Shown: piece after piece, positions 37,726-47,639 of the stretch
Layout of the letters: the number at the start of each line of letters is the position of its first letter
How positions within the stretch are numbered: the first letter of the stretch is position 1
DNA from: Sphingopyxis sp.
Lineage (GTDB): Bacteria > Pseudomonadota > Alphaproteobacteria > Sphingomonadales > Sphingomonadaceae
Direction: 5' to 3'
NCBI GenBank assembly: GCA_016463225.1
Contig: JAEMRT010000001.1
Location: 1-64,000 of the forward strand
Length of the DNA: 64,000 nt
The notes under the pieces: model-generated
Seen by the model: the letters and a program-made list of their open reading frames with translations, nothing else
The model's database searches: none
Told to the model about the DNA's origin: nothing
Program-made: the position numbers and the translations under genes

Positions 37726-38880
37726 ATGAAATTCCATTTGATGCAGACCGGCGTCGTCGGACGGCGCCACGAGATCGAACAGGGAATGGCTGGCCAGCGC
37801 CCCGAACTTTACCAGCGCTTCCTCGAAGAGGTGCGCGGCTATGTGAAGCACGCCGACGAACTCGGCTTCTACGGTTATTGCCAGCCCGAGCATCATCTGC
37901 AAATCGAAGGGTTCGAGGCGAACAACCATCCCGGCATGTTCAGCCTATTCGTCGGCCAGCACAGCAAGCGGATGAAAGCGGGGATCATGGGTTACACCAT
38001 GACCACCCACAATCCGGTGCGCGTCGCCGAGGAAATCGCGACACTCGACCATATGCTGCAAGGGCGACTCTATTGCGGCTTCACGCGCGGCTATCATGCA
38101 CGTTGGGTCGATGCCTATGGGATCAAGGAGGGCGTCGGCGCGACGACCCCCGACAATGTGAAGGCGCGCGACCAGCAGGACGCGCGCAACCGCTCCTTGT
38201 TCGAAGAGGGAGTGCGCGTCATCAAGAAGGCGTGGACCAACGACGTCTTCGACCACAAGGGCGACAATTGGCAGTTCCCGCCCGAGGGCGGATCTGGCGG
38301 CCACCCCGCCTATGCCAAATATGGCAAGGGCCAGGATGCCGAGGGCATCGTCCGCCAGATCGGTATCGCGCCGCGCTGCTATCAGGATCCGCATCCGCCG
38401 ATTTACGGCGGCTTCGCAGCATCGGGGCGGACGATCGATTTCTGGGCGGAGGAAGGCGGCAAGCTGATCGTCCTCTCGGACAATCTCGATTTCTGCGACT
38501 CGCTCAACCAGCGCTATATCGGCCACGCCGCCAAGCACGGCCGCGAGGTCACCAGCACCGACGCCTCGGCATGGGGCGGCTTCCTGATGCTCACCAGCGA
38601 CAAGGAACGTGCCAAGAAGCTGATGGAAGAGCATATGTGGTTCTGGGATGAATGGTTCATTCCGCTCGGCCAGCGTCCGCCCAATGTCCTGATCGGATCG
38701 GCCGACGAGATCGCCGACCAGATCGGCAAGGCGCATGACAAGCTCGGCTTCGACGAACTGTTCCTGATGTTCGGGCAAGGCCATCTCGAACCCGACGAAA
38801 ATCACGCCGAGCTCGAAGAGTTCATCGCCAAGGTCGCGCCGCGCTTTTCGACCAAAGCCGCCGACGGGACCTATGTCTAA
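37726..38880 (+). CDS. LLM class flavin-dependent monooxygenase (luciferase fold), copy 1
   Basis: This 384-residue protein belongs to the bacterial luciferase-like family, which oxidises substrates with O2 and FMNH2 supplied by a reductase. The N-terminus KFHLMQTGVVGRRHEI and the early GYCQPEHH segment fit the family. I start at ATG 37726 with GAGGAG 7 bases upstream; TTG 37708 is upstream of that site. It differs clearly from the other two LLM genes of the cluster, which resemble each other, so it may act on a different intermediate. It is the first gene of a plus-strand run LLM-LLM-ADH-P450. Confidence 0.9.
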   Translation: MKFHLMQTGVVGRRHEIEQGMAGQRPELYQRFLEEVRGYVKHADELGFYGYCQPEHHLQIEGFEANNHPGMFSLFVGQHSKRMKAGIMGYTMTTHNPVRVAEEIATLDHMLQGRLYCGFTRGYHARWVDAYGIKEGVGATTPDNVKARDQQDARNRSLFEEGVRVIKKAWTNDVFDHKGDNWQFPPEGGSGGHPAYAKYGKGQDAEGIVRQIGIAPRCYQDPHPPIYGGFAASGRTIDFWAEEGGKLIVLSDNLDFCDSLNQRYIGHAAKHGREVTSTDASAWGGFLMLTSDKERAKKLMEEHMWFWDEWFIPLGQRPPNVLIGSADEIADQIGKAHDKLGFDELFLMFGQGHLEPDENHAELEEFIAKVAPRFSTKAADGTYV

Positions 38881-38917
38881 GCCGCTGCGATAACGATATA
38901 ATCTGGGAGAGCCGACA

Positions 38918-40018
38918 ATGCCGATGCAGTGCGGGATCTTTATGACCCCCTATAATCCGCCGAACCGCACCCCGCGGCAGGTGTTCGACTGGGCGCTCGA
39001 CATCGCGCAGATCGCCGACGAGGCGGGCTATACCGATTATATGATTGGCGAACATTATACGCTCGGCTGGGAAAATATCCCCATGCCCGAGGCGGTCATC
39101 GCCGCCTGCGCGCAGACGACCAAGAATATCCGCTTCGCCCCAATGGCGCATTTGCTGCCCTATCACGACCCCGCGACGCTCGCGATCCGCATCGGCTGGC
39201 TGAGCCAGGTGATGGAGGGTCGCTATTTTCTGGGCGTCGCGCCCGGCGGGCATCACACCGATGCGATCCTGCACGGTTACGAGAATATCTCCAGCCTGCC
39301 GCCGCGCCAATTGGAGGCGCTACACCTTATGGAGAGGGTGTGGGAGCGCAAACCCTTCGTCGAGAAGGGCGAATATTTCCAGGCGGGCTTCCCGGGGTCG
39401 GAGACGATGCCGGAGTATAATGTGCTGATCGCCGACAACAGCCCCTTTGGCGGACGCGACAAGCTGGAGATTGCCGTCACCGGGCTGTCGATGAACAGCT
39501 CGTCGATGAAGTTCGCCGGCGAACGCGATTACAGTCCGATTTCCTTCTTTGGCGGCACCCCGCAGATGAAGGCGCATTGGGACACGTGGGAAACCGCGAT
39601 GGCCTCGAAGGGTCGCACGGCCGACCGCAGCCGCTATCGCGTCTGCCGCGACGTGTTCATCGCCGATACCGATGCCGAGGCCAAACGGATGGTGCTCAAA
39701 ACAGGTATGATGCGCACCTGGCACGAATATCTGAAGGAAATTTACGTCAAATTCGGGCTGTTCGACGGCATTATCGCCGACAGCGGGATCGACATCTCGC
39801 CCGACGACATCGACGATGATTTCCTGATCAATCATGTCATCCTGTGCGGGTCGCCCGAAACGGTGATCGAGAAACTGGAGAAATTGGCCGACGCCTGCGG
39901 CGGCTGGGGACAGATTGTCGCCAACCAGCATGACAGTCTCGACGATCCGAAACCCTGGGAAGAGTCGCTGCGGCGACTGGCGACCGAGGTCTGTCCGAAA
40001 GTCAAAATGCCCAATTAG
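38918..40018 (+). CDS. LLM monooxygenase, diketocamphane monooxygenase-like (type II Baeyer-Villiger), copy 2
   Basis: This 366-residue protein closely resembles, as I recall them, the FMN-dependent 2,5- and 3,6-diketocamphane monooxygenases of Pseudomonas putida: same length, an N-terminus of the form MxCGxFxTPYNxPxRTxRQxFDW, then MIGEHxTLxWENIP, FAPMAHLLPYH and GRYFLGVAPGGHHTDAILHG. Those enzymes insert oxygen next to a ring ketone, and the lactone opens. FMNH2 would come from the flavin reductase encoded at 48.4 kb. GGGAGA precedes the ATG. The gene stands directly before the CamD-like dehydrogenase. Confidence 0.9.
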   Translation: MPMQCGIFMTPYNPPNRTPRQVFDWALDIAQIADEAGYTDYMIGEHYTLGWENIPMPEAVIAACAQTTKNIRFAPMAHLLPYHDPATLAIRIGWLSQVMEGRYFLGVAPGGHHTDAILHGYENISSLPPRQLEALHLMERVWERKPFVEKGEYFQAGFPGSETMPEYNVLIADNSPFGGRDKLEIAVTGLSMNSSSMKFAGERDYSPISFFGGTPQMKAHWDTWETAMASKGRTADRSRYRVCRDVFIADTDAEAKRMVLKTGMMRTWHEYLKEIYVKFGLFDGIIADSGIDISPDDIDDDFLINHVILCGSPETVIEKLEKLADACGGWGQIVANQHDSLDDPKPWEESLRRLATEVCPKVKMPN

Positions 40019-40079
40019 GGCGATAACCAATGTCAGCGGTATCCGACGCTAGGACGGGGCCGCGGGAAGGAAACAGCAT

Positions 40080-41165
40080 ATGGCAACTGGCAAGGCATGC
40101 GTACTCGTCGAGCCCAACCGCATCGAGACCTGGGACGTGCCGATCGTCGATCCCGAACCGGGTGGCGCGCTGGTGCGGATCGTCGTCGGCGGGGTGTGCG
40201 GCAGCGATGTTCATATCGCCGATGGCGGCGCCGGGATCATGCCCTTCCCCATCATCCTTGGCCATGAGGGCGTCGGCCGGGTCGAAAAACTCGGCGCCGG
40301 GGTGACGACGGATTATGCGGGCGTGCCGGTCAAGCCCGGCGACCTGGTTTACTGGGCACCAATCGCGCTCTGCCACCGCTGCCATAGCTGCACCGTGCTC
40401 GAAGAAACGCCGTGCGAGAATTCGCAATTCTTCGAGCACGCAGAAAAGCCCAATTGGGGCAGCTATGCTGATTTCGCCTGGCTGCCCAACGGCCTCGCTT
40501 TCTTTCGCGTCCCCGACCATGCCGATGTGGATGCGGTGATCGCGCTCGGCTGCGCACTGCCAACGGTCCTGCGTGGTTTCGACCGCTGTGGACCGGTGCG
40601 GATCGGGCAGAGCGTCGTCGTGCAAGGGGCAGGTCCGGTCGGCCTCGCCGCGGTGCTCGTCGCGTCGATGATGGGCGCCCGCGAAGTGATTGCGGTCGAC
40701 GTTCATGCCAACCGGCTCGACGTCGCCAAATCGCTCGGTGCGACCGCGACGGTGTCGCTCAAGGACAGCGCCGAAGAGCGTCGGCGGCAGATCTATGACC
40801 TGTGCGGCGCGAATGGCCCCGATGTCGTGGTCGAGGCGGCGGGTGTCCTGCCGGCCTTTCCGGAAGGCGTCGACCTCACCGGAAACCACGGCCGTTATAT
40901 CATCCTGGGATTGTGGGGCGCGATCGGCACTCAGCCGATCAGCCCGCGCGACCTGACGATCAAGAATCTGACCGTTGCGGGCGCCAGCTTCCCGAAGCCG
41001 AAGAACTACCATGACTCGTTGCAACTTGCGGTCCGGTGCCAGGACCGTGTGCCGCTGGCGGCGCTCGTTACGCATCGCTTCGGCGTCGCCGATGCGAGCG
41101 CGGCGCTCGAAGCGACCGCCGCCGGCACCGTCATCAAGGCAGTTATCGATCCCGAACACAGCTGA
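40080..41165 (+). CDS. zinc-dependent alcohol dehydrogenase, CamD-like
   Basis: This 361-residue medium-chain dehydrogenase has catalytic-zinc motifs CGSDVH (about residue 40) and GHEGVGRV, a four-Cys structural zinc lobe ([15 protein letters not shown], about 97-111) and a nucleotide motif GAGPVGLAA. Length and the start ([13 protein letters not shown]) resemble 5-exo-hydroxycamphor dehydrogenase, which turns the P450 product into a diketone. It is 23 bases upstream of the P450 gene. AAGGAAA precedes the ATG. Confidence 0.9.
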   Translation: MATGKACVLVEPNRIETWDVPIVDPEPGGALVRIVVGGVCGSDVHIADGGAGIMPFPIILGHEGVGRVEKLGAGVTTDYAGVPVKPGDLVYWAPIALCHRCHSCTVLEETPCENSQFFEHAEKPNWGSYADFAWLPNGLAFFRVPDHADVDAVIALGCALPTVLRGFDRCGPVRIGQSVVVQGAGPVGLAAVLVASMMGAREVIAVDVHANRLDVAKSLGATATVSLKDSAEERRRQIYDLCGANGPDVVVEAAGVLPAFPEGVDLTGNHGRYIILGLWGAIGTQPISPRDLTIKNLTVAGASFPKPKNYHDSLQLAVRCQDRVPLAALVTHRFGVADASAALEATAAGTVIKAVIDPEHS

Positions 41166-41188
41166 CGTCGAACCGAGAGAGGCTTTTC

Positions 41189-42466
41189 ATGAACCAGGCA
41201 ACATCCATCGACACCCAGGCTGCAGCGCCTGTCGCCGACAAGCGTTCGCGCGTCGATAAGCCCGCCCATGTTCCGGACGAACTTGTCCGCGATATCGACA
41301 TGTACGCGCTCGACGGCATTGAGGCGGGCTATCATGAAGCTTGGGTCGGGCTGCACGCGCAGAACATGCCAAAGCTCGTCTGGACGCCGCTGACGGGTGG
41401 CCACTGGATCGCGATGGACGGCCCGATGGTTCGCGAAATCTATGAGGATCCTTCACGCTTCTCAAGCGAGGTCATCTTCTTGCCCAAGGAAGCGGGTGAG
41501 AAATATCTGATGGTGCCGACGCGGATGGATCCGCCCGAGCATACACCTTACCGCAAACTTCTCGATACCGGGCTCAATCTCGCTCGCATCCGCGAAGTTG
41601 AGGAGCAAGTGCGGCAAACCGCGATCGACCTGATCGATGAAATAGCGCCGCGTGGTCATTGCGATTTTTCGACGGACTACGCCAAGATATTTCCGGTCAA
41701 AGTGTTCATGGCGATGGCCGGATTGCCGATGGAAGATGCACCGAAGCTCGAGCATTTTGCGGTCGGTATGACCCGCCCGACTGGCGACACGCCAGAGGAG
41801 ATGGCGGCTTGCCTGGACGCAGCCAACACCGGCTTTTTCGAATATGTCGAACCGATCATCAATGCGCGGCGCGGCGGCGACGGTACCGACCTGATAACGG
41901 TTGTCGTGAACGGCACGATCAACGGCGAGCCCCTGCCCCACGACAAGGCGATCGGGATGATCTCGCTGCTGCTGCTCGGCGGGCTCGATACGGTGGTCAA
42001 TTTCCTCAGCTTCATGATGATCTACCTGGCGCGCAATCCCGACAAGGTCGCCGAGTTGCAGGGCAATGACCTGAAACTGCTGCGCGGCGTCGAGGAATTG
42101 TTCCGGCGTTTCGCCGTCGTTTCCGAAGCGCGTATGGTCGCAAAGGACCAGGTTTTCCACGGCGTCGAGCTCAAGCATGGCGACATGATCCTGTTGCCAA
42201 CTGTGTTGCACGGGCTCGATGCCAATGAAAATGCGTGCCCGATGGATATCCAATGGGACCGCAAGGGCCCCAAGCACACCACCTTCGGCGGCGGGCCGCA
42301 TCGCTGCGTCGGCATGCATCTGGCTCGCATGGAAGCAACGGTGACGCTGCAGGAATGGCTGAAGCGCATTCCCGACTTCCGATTGGCCGATGGCGCAAAC
42401 CCGATTTATCGGTCGGGCATCATCGCGGCGGTCGAGGATGTGCCGTTTGTGTGGGATGTTACCTGA
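41189..42466 (+). CDS. cytochrome P450, CYP101 (P450cam)-like
   Basis: This 425-residue soluble P450 has the heme ligand Cys373 in [14 protein letters not shown], the Asp267-Thr268 pair in GGLDTVVNF and the ExxR helix (EELFRRF region). It follows P450cam closely: REAGEAY-DF-IPTSMDPPEQ of P450cam corresponds to [19 protein letters not shown], so the camphor-binding Tyr96 appears kept as Tyr106. The C-terminal GLDxxENACPM and WLxRIPDF segments also match. It probably hydroxylates camphor or a similar bicyclic terpenoid. Electrons would come from the ferredoxin pair at 32.3-33.9 kb. Confidence 0.92.
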   Translation: MNQATSIDTQAAAPVADKRSRVDKPAHVPDELVRDIDMYALDGIEAGYHEAWVGLHAQNMPKLVWTPLTGGHWIAMDGPMVREIYEDPSRFSSEVIFLPKEAGEKYLMVPTRMDPPEHTPYRKLLDTGLNLARIREVEEQVRQTAIDLIDEIAPRGHCDFSTDYAKIFPVKVFMAMAGLPMEDAPKLEHFAVGMTRPTGDTPEEMAACLDAANTGFFEYVEPIINARRGGDGTDLITVVVNGTINGEPLPHDKAIGMISLLLLGGLDTVVNFLSFMMIYLARNPDKVAELQGNDLKLLRGVEELFRRFAVVSEARMVAKDQVFHGVELKHGDMILLPTVLHGLDANENACPMDIQWDRKGPKHTTFGGGPHRCVGMHLARMEATVTLQEWLKRIPDFRLADGANPIYRSGIIAAVEDVPFVWDVT

Positions 42467-42469
42467 AGG

Positions 42470-43129
42470 TCAGGGCGTCCCACGATGCGGCGGCGCGGCG
42501 GCCGCGAGGTTTAAAGCTTCGAGAATTTCAGCGCGGCCGCATCCCAATTTGATCGCATTGCCGAGATGGACACGGAACCCGGGACCAAAGCGGTGCGCCG
42601 GCGTCGCGTCGCTCGCCATCGCGATCAGTTCCTTGACGCGCGCCGGCACCGTGCCCGATTTCCAAGGAATCGCGCAATAATCGAAGAAGCCTGTAAAGAT
42701 ATCGGGCGACAGGATGAGCATCGCTTTCAGAAAGCCCGGCATCTCACGCTCGAAATTGGTCCAGAATGGGTCGTCGCCAACCCGCGCATCCCATAACGCC
42801 TGACGCTCGGCATCAAGCATGTCGCCGCCGGGTGCCAAGCCGCGTCGCTGCGATTCTTCGAGCACGATGACCGCGCTGATCATCAACGAATGCACCCCGA
42901 GTCCCGAGACGAGGGCGATCACTTCCTGCACCTGCGCCGGCGTCGCGCCGCGATCATAGGCGGCCGTGACGGCGACCGACAATGCGCCTCGCTCGAGCGA
43001 GGTGACCGAGACCGCGAGGCCCAATTGGATCAGCGCGCGCGGCAGGGGCGCCAGCGGACTTCCTTCTGCAACGCCGTCGAGCGCCTTTAGCGTCGCCTCG
43101 CGCAGATGGGGCAGAAACAGCATTTCCAT
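42470..43129 (-). CDS. carboxymuconolactone decarboxylase/AhpD-like protein
   Basis: The 219-residue product contains two CMD-like helical units (about residues 35-100 and 130-210, the second with RVKELIAMASDATPAHRFGPGFRVHLGNAIKLG). No CxxC pair is present, so it is not an AhpD peroxidase; decarboxylase or lactone-related activity is possible but not shown. It is convergent with the P450 gene (3 bases apart) and divergent from the SnoaL-like gene, with two operators in the gap. Confidence 0.75.
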   Translation of the reverse strand: MEMLFLPHLREATLKALDGVAEGSPLAPLPRALIQLGLAVSVTSLERGALSVAVTAAYDRGATPAQVQEVIALVSGLGVHSLMISAVIVLEESQRRGLAPGGDMLDAERQALWDARVGDDPFWTNFEREMPGFLKAMLILSPDIFTGFFDYCAIPWKSGTVPARVKELIAMASDATPAHRFGPGFRVHLGNAIKLGCGRAEILEALNLAAAAPPHRGTP

Positions 43130-43157
43130 TCCGCTGGCTTAACCCTTTCCCGCCGCC

Positions 43158-43177
43158 AGTCAACTTTAACGTTGACT
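43158..43177. promoter_or_regulatory. operator site C, AGTCAAC-TTTAAC-GTTGACT
   Basis: Perfect 7-bp arms with a 6-bp spacer lie between the divergent CMD-like and SnoaL-like genes, 29 bases upstream of the CMD-like start. Confidence 0.7.
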
Positions 43178-43178
43178 A

Positions 43179-43196
43179 GTCAACGCATGTGTTTAC
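43179..43196. promoter_or_regulatory. operator site D, GTCAAC-GCATGT-GTTTAC
   Basis: One mismatch in the right arm (GTTTAC for GTTGAC). It is centred 20 bp, two helical turns, from site C. Confidence 0.55.
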
Positions 43197-43224
43197 ACCG
43201 ACGTTCTGGGATAGGAAAAAAACC

Positions 43225-43785
43225 GTGGCAACTTTGGAAGACCGAGTGCGCAGGCTGGAGGATCGTGCGGAACTGCACGACCTCGTCGCGACCTATTTTC
43301 AGGCGACCGACGACGACGATTATGCACGGCTCGGACTTTGCTTCACGAGCGACGCGACGTTCGCGGCATCAGGCTTTCCCGATAGCGCAGGGCGCGAAGC
43401 GATCACCGAATTCCTGAAAATGGCGCGCTCCGGGATGGGCCAGACCGTTCATACCCCCAATTACGTCCATCTCAGCTTCGATGGAGTCGATGCGGCCAGT
43501 GGGACCGTTGCGGCGCATCTTGAACTGGGGATCGGCGAAGCGACCTACTTCGCTGCCGTCCGCTACCTCGACCGTTATCGGCGCGAAGACGGGCAATGGC
43601 GGATCGCGCGTCGCGAAATGCGCGCAATCCACGTCGGGCCTTGGGGGGAGGTCGGTACGTCGCTGTCTAGCCCGCTCAATATCCGCTGGCCGGGCGCCGC
43701 ACCGCAGGCGAGCGATTTTCCACGGCAAGACACAAAGCAAGAGACTTTGGAAACGGCAACGGCGGGAGCGACTTCCGCCAAATAA
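43225..43785 (+). CDS. SnoaL-like / NTF2-fold protein, copy 1
   Basis: The 186-residue product has an N-terminal helix (LEDRVRRLEDRAELHDLVATYFQATDDDDYARL) and the cone-like NTF2 pattern to about residue 150, then a Pro/Thr-rich tail. Such proteins act as small isomerases, dehydratases or cyclases, or just bind ligands. The start is a GTG at 43225 with AGGAAAAAA upstream; another GTG at 43189 lies inside operator D. It leads a plus-strand operon with the TonB receptor, two hydratases, flavin reductase and ribB. Confidence 0.8.
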   Translation: MATLEDRVRRLEDRAELHDLVATYFQATDDDDYARLGLCFTSDATFAASGFPDSAGREAITEFLKMARSGMGQTVHTPNYVHLSFDGVDAASGTVAAHLELGIGEATYFAAVRYLDRYRREDGQWRIARREMRAIHVGPWGEVGTSLSSPLNIRWPGAAPQASDFPRQDTKQETLETATAGATSAK

Positions 43786-43808
43786 TTATAATCATGAGGG
43801 AGAGAGAC

Positions 43809-46229
43809 ATGTCGAAAGCAAATCATCGATCGGGCCATATCCTGCTCGGCAGCACCATTTTGGCCGCGGCCTTTGCATTTCCGGCGGTAGCGACGGCGCA
43901 GGATGCCCCTGCCCCGGCTGCCGAAGCCGATGCGCCGGCGGCGAATGAGATCATCGTCACCGCGCAGCGCAAGGAAGAAAGGCTCTCGCGCGTGCCGGTT
44001 TCGGTCGTCGCCTTCGATGCCGAGACGCTCCAGGACCGGGCCATTACCAGCGAGCAGGATATCGGCACGCTCGTACCCGGGCTCCAGGTCAAAAACGGCC
44101 AGAATTCGAACCAGCTCAGCTTCAGCATGCGCGGCCAGTCGCTCGATCCCTTTTCGGGCACGAGCCCCGCTGTTCTGACCTATCTGAACGAAGCGCCTTA
44201 TAATCCGAACAACACCTCGACCGCCTTTTTCGACCTCGGCTCCATCCAGGTGTTGAAGGGGCCGCAGGGTACTTTGTTCGGCCGCAATGCGACCGGCGGC
44301 GCCGTCCTTTATTCGACACCGATGCCCGGCGACGAATTTGCCGGTTATGTCATCCTTCGCGGCGCCGAACGCGACTACGGCCAGATGCAGGCGGCGATCG
44401 ACCTGCCGCTGATTCCGGGGAAACTGGGAATCCGGCTGGCGGGGGATATCACCCGCGGCGACGGATATGTCACAAATGTGAATACCGGCAACACGCTGGG
44501 CGACAAGAACAGCCGGTCGGCACGCGCGACGATCCTGTTCACGCCTAGCGACACGATTAAGAATTCCACGGTCGTCCAATATGATCGGGTCAAGGGAACC
44601 GAGGGCGCCGGAAACATCATCAACTATAACTCGGTACCGACCACGCCCGGCGATCCGTCAACGCAGTTCAACAGCGACGGCACGAACCGTTTCTTCAACA
44701 CCACGGGTGTGATGTGGGATGCGACGCTGGCGGCGATCTACGGCGGCAACGACGGACCGGCGGGACCGGGCTTTTTCCCGGGCGGCGTCGAGGGTTTTAC
44801 CAAATTCTCGCACGACAACCCTTACAAGACGTTTCTGCAGTTCGACCTGCCGCACAGCGCGGAAAATTTCTTCGTGTCGAACACGACCGAAGTCGATCTC
44901 AGCGACACGGTGAAGATCAAGAACATCTTCTCCTATATGCAGGGCAAGGCCAACACGCCGGGCAATCTGGGCGGTGGTCCGTTCGGCAGTCTCTGGCTGT
45001 TCAAACTGAGCGGGATAAACGCGACCGGTACACCGGGCGGCCAGACCTTCCGCTCGAAGACCTACACCAACGAGTTGCAGATCCAGGGATCGGCCTTCGA
45101 CGACCGCCTCGACTACACTGCGGGCGTCTTCTATTCGCGCCAGCGGCGCTTCGAAATCATTCCGATCAACATCGGTGCCGATGTCGTTCCGGGAGGGATC
45201 GCTGATATTTCCTATGCTTATCGAAACAGGGAATCGTCGAAGGCCGTCTTTGCTCAGCTCAGCTACAAGGTTACCGATCAGCTGACGGCGACCCTTGGCG
45301 GTCGCTACACCTGGGTGAATGTCGGGATCACGCAAGCGCCCGGCAATGTCTTCGGCGTCGATCCCAACTCGCCGGCCGCAAGCCAGAGCAAGAAACTTTC
45401 AGCACCCGCCTGGACGGCCAGCCTGCAATATCAGATCAACTCCAATAACATGGTCTATTTCAATCAGCGCGGCAGCTTCCGATCGGGCAATCTCAACGGC
45501 ACGGTCGCGCCGTTCATTGATCCTTTGACCGGCGGTCCTGCCAACCTGTTCAAGAATGAAAAAGTCCATGACTTTGAACTTGGCTACAAGTTCAATGGGC
45601 GGATCGGGGACGCCCCGGCACAGTTCAACATCGCCGCCTATAAAGTCGTCGTGAAGGACGCCCAGCGCGCGCTCTATGCGGTGGTCGGCGGCGCCCCTGC
45701 CGGATTTACGGTCAATGTGCCGGAGGCCGTTACCAATGGCGTCGAAGTGGATGCCAACATCGGCCTGACCGACTGGTTGGACGTCGGTTTCAACCTGGCT
45801 TACACCGATGCCAAATATACCAAGACCCTCGTTCCCATCCCGTTCGTCGGTAGCCTTTCGGTCGATTCCTACCCTGACAGCCCGAAGTGGTCGGGTTCGG
45901 CGAATGTCGTGGTGACGCTGCCGGTCCCCGCCGATCTCGGCACAATGAACCTGCGCGCGGACTTCTACGGCCAGACGCACACCTTCTTTTCCAGCACCAA
46001 CGGCACGTCCACACCGGGCACCCGGCTCGATGGATATTCGACCATTGCCCTGCGGTATAACTGGAAGGACATCATGGAGAGCAACGTGTCTGCCGCGCTC
46101 TTCGTGCGTAACCTCACCGACAAGGTATATCATATTTCGGGATATGCACTCGGCGCGTCGAACGGCGTGAACACCTGGTATCCCGGTGAGCCCCGCACCT
46201 TTGGCGCAGAGCTTTCGGTCAAATTCTGA
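43809..46229 (+). CDS. TonB-dependent outer-membrane receptor
   Basis: This 806-residue receptor has a signal peptide, an N-terminal TonB-box-like NEIIVTAQRKEERLSRVPVSV, a plug domain (about residues 45-160) and a beta-barrel ending in ELSVKF. Sphingomonads use such receptors for aromatic, terpenoid and sugar uptake, and the position inside the catabolic operon suggests it imports the pathway substrate. It follows the SnoaL-like gene by 23 bases. A long stable hairpin follows its stop. Confidence 0.93.
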   Translation: MSKANHRSGHILLGSTILAAAFAFPAVATAQDAPAPAAEADAPAANEIIVTAQRKEERLSRVPVSVVAFDAETLQDRAITSEQDIGTLVPGLQVKNGQNSNQLSFSMRGQSLDPFSGTSPAVLTYLNEAPYNPNNTSTAFFDLGSIQVLKGPQGTLFGRNATGGAVLYSTPMPGDEFAGYVILRGAERDYGQMQAAIDLPLIPGKLGIRLAGDITRGDGYVTNVNTGNTLGDKNSRSARATILFTPSDTIKNSTVVQYDRVKGTEGAGNIINYNSVPTTPGDPSTQFNSDGTNRFFNTTGVMWDATLAAIYGGNDGPAGPGFFPGGVEGFTKFSHDNPYKTFLQFDLPHSAENFFVSNTTEVDLSDTVKIKNIFSYMQGKANTPGNLGGGPFGSLWLFKLSGINATGTPGGQTFRSKTYTNELQIQGSAFDDRLDYTAGVFYSRQRRFEIIPINIGADVVPGGIADISYAYRNRESSKAVFAQLSYKVTDQLTATLGGRYTWVNVGITQAPGNVFGVDPNSPAASQSKKLSAPAWTASLQYQINSNNMVYFNQRGSFRSGNLNGTVAPFIDPLTGGPANLFKNEKVHDFELGYKFNGRIGDAPAQFNIAAYKVVVKDAQRALYAVVGGAPAGFTVNVPEAVTNGVEVDANIGLTDWLDVGFNLAYTDAKYTKTLVPIPFVGSLSVDSYPDSPKWSGSANVVVTLPVPADLGTMNLRADFYGQTHTFFSSTNGTSTPGTRLDGYSTIALRYNWKDIMESNVSAALFVRNLTDKVYHISGYALGASNGVNTWYPGEPRTFGAELSVKF

Positions 46230-46234
46230 TGCAG

Positions 46235-46280
46235 ACCGGGGGGAAGGCCCGCCAGCCATTGCTGGGGCCTTCCCCCCGGT
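46235..46280 (+). terminator. long G+C hairpin after the receptor gene
   Basis: Sixteen-base arms starting ACCGGGGGG and ending CCCCCCGGT are perfectly complementary, and the loop can form its own CCAGC/GCTGG stem. No T-run follows, so it may stabilise or attenuate rather than end the transcript; the next gene starts 50 bases on. Confidence 0.55.
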
Positions 46281-46330
46281 TCGAGCGGCAATGCCGGGCC
46301 GCTCGCCTTTAGCCCACAAACGAAAAGGAT

Positions 46331-46798
46331 ATGAGAGTGACCCAAGATCAGGCGCTGGCCAGATTGCTGGATGAACGCGCAATCGAGCGGACCATTCATG
46401 ACTATGCCTATTTTCTCGACATGAACCAGCCCGAGAAGATGGCCGAACTGTTCGTCGACGATTGCGAAGTCAGCTATGCGCCCAATTTTGGCGCCACGGG
46501 GATCGAGGCCTATAAACAGACCCTCGATGGCATTGGAACATTCTTCACGGCGACATCGCACCATGTATCAGGCGTCACCTTCGACTGGGTGAGCGACGCC
46601 GAGGTCCACGTCCGGGCGATCGTTCTGGCCATCCACCGTTACACCAAGGAGCGCCCCGACGGCATCCTTTACGGCCAGTATCACGATGTTGTCGTCAAGC
46701 AGGACGGTGCGTGGAAGTTCAAGACCCGCATTCTGAAGACGACGATGACGACCGACTATCACGTCCGCGCCTTCAACCCCATTGGACGCAGCGACTGA
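46331..46798 (+). CDS. SnoaL-like / NTF2-fold protein, copy 2
   Basis: The 155-residue product has the polyketide-cyclase-like pattern IERTIHDYAYFLDMNQPEKMAELFVDDCEVSY and a C-terminal strand pair (DGAWKFKTRILKTT). The members of this group often include ring-hydroxylating or isomerising pathway proteins with unclear roles. The ATG at 46331 has AAAGGA upstream. It is one base before the next gene, so both are probably translated together. Confidence 0.82.
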   Translation: MRVTQDQALARLLDERAIERTIHDYAYFLDMNQPEKMAELFVDDCEVSYAPNFGATGIEAYKQTLDGIGTFFTATSHHVSGVTFDWVSDAEVHVRAIVLAIHRYTKERPDGILYGQYHDVVVKQDGAWKFKTRILKTTMTTDYHVRAFNPIGRSD

Positions 46799-46799
46799 A

Positions 46800-47639
46800 A
46801 TGACCGACAGGCCGCCCCTGCGCATCGAGTCCGGACCGGACATCGACTGGATCATCCTTGATCGGCCCGATGCGTCGAATGCCTTTTCCTTGGCGCTGCT
46901 CGATGCCTTTTCGGCTGCGCTTGACCGGCTGACCGCCGAAGGCGCGCCCGTGATCGGTATCCGCGGCGAAGGTAAGGGTTTCAGCGCAGGTGTGGATCTC
47001 AGCGAGTATGGCGGCGGCGGAACGCCTTCCGAAGATGTCGCGCGGCTGCGCCGTAATCTCGATCGCTGGCAGGCGATGTGGCGACACCCAAAACCGGTCA
47101 TCGTCGCCATTCACGGCTTTTGCCTCGGCATCGCCGCGCAATTGCCCTGCTTCGCCGACCTGACCATTGTCGCTGATGACGCGCGGATCGGCGAGCCGGG
47201 GCTTCCGATCGGCGGCGGCTACATCGCACCTGCCTGGGTGTCACAGGTCGGAGCAAAACGCGCCAAGGAACTGGCATTCCTTCCCGGCAATCATGTCGAT
47301 GGCCGCACGGCTGAAGCGTGGGGCTGGGCCAATGCTGCGGTGCCTGCCGATCAGTTGATCGCCTGCGTCGAGGCGCTGGCTTCGCGGATCGCGAAGATCC
47401 CGGCGCCCGTACTCGCGATGAAGAAGATTTCGATCAACCGCGCGATGGAAGCGGGCGGCTTTCTCGCTGCCGTCAATGCCGTCGCCGAGAGCGACGCCAT
47501 CCTGCATTTCGAACCGGCTGTGCTCGAACTGCGCGCAGCCCTCGCCACAGATGGCTTGCGCGACACATTGGACCGCTTCCGCGGCGAAAGTTCCACCGAA
47601 ATATTCCGACGCTTCAAAGGGGATCCAGCCGATGGCTGA
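46800..47639 (+). CDS. enoyl-CoA hydratase/isomerase family protein, copy 1
   Basis: This 279-residue crotonase-fold protein has an oxyanion-hole segment GEGKGFSAGVDLSEYGGGG (about residues 55-73) and HGFCLGIAAQLPCFADL. The usual Glu pair of true hydratases is not obvious in the second region (GLPIGGGYIAPAWV), so it may be a hydrolase, isomerase or ring-cleaving homologue. It overlaps the next hydratase gene by 8 bases. It probably works on CoA esters formed by the acyl-CoA synthetase of the island. Confidence 0.88.
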   Translation: MTDRPPLRIESGPDIDWIILDRPDASNAFSLALLDAFSAALDRLTAEGAPVIGIRGEGKGFSAGVDLSEYGGGGTPSEDVARLRRNLDRWQAMWRHPKPVIVAIHGFCLGIAAQLPCFADLTIVADDARIGEPGLPIGGGYIAPAWVSQVGAKRAKELAFLPGNHVDGRTAEAWGWANAAVPADQLIACVEALASRIAKIPAPVLAMKKISINRAMEAGGFLAAVNAVAESDAILHFEPAVLELRAALATDGLRDTLDRFRGESSTEIFRRFKGDPADG

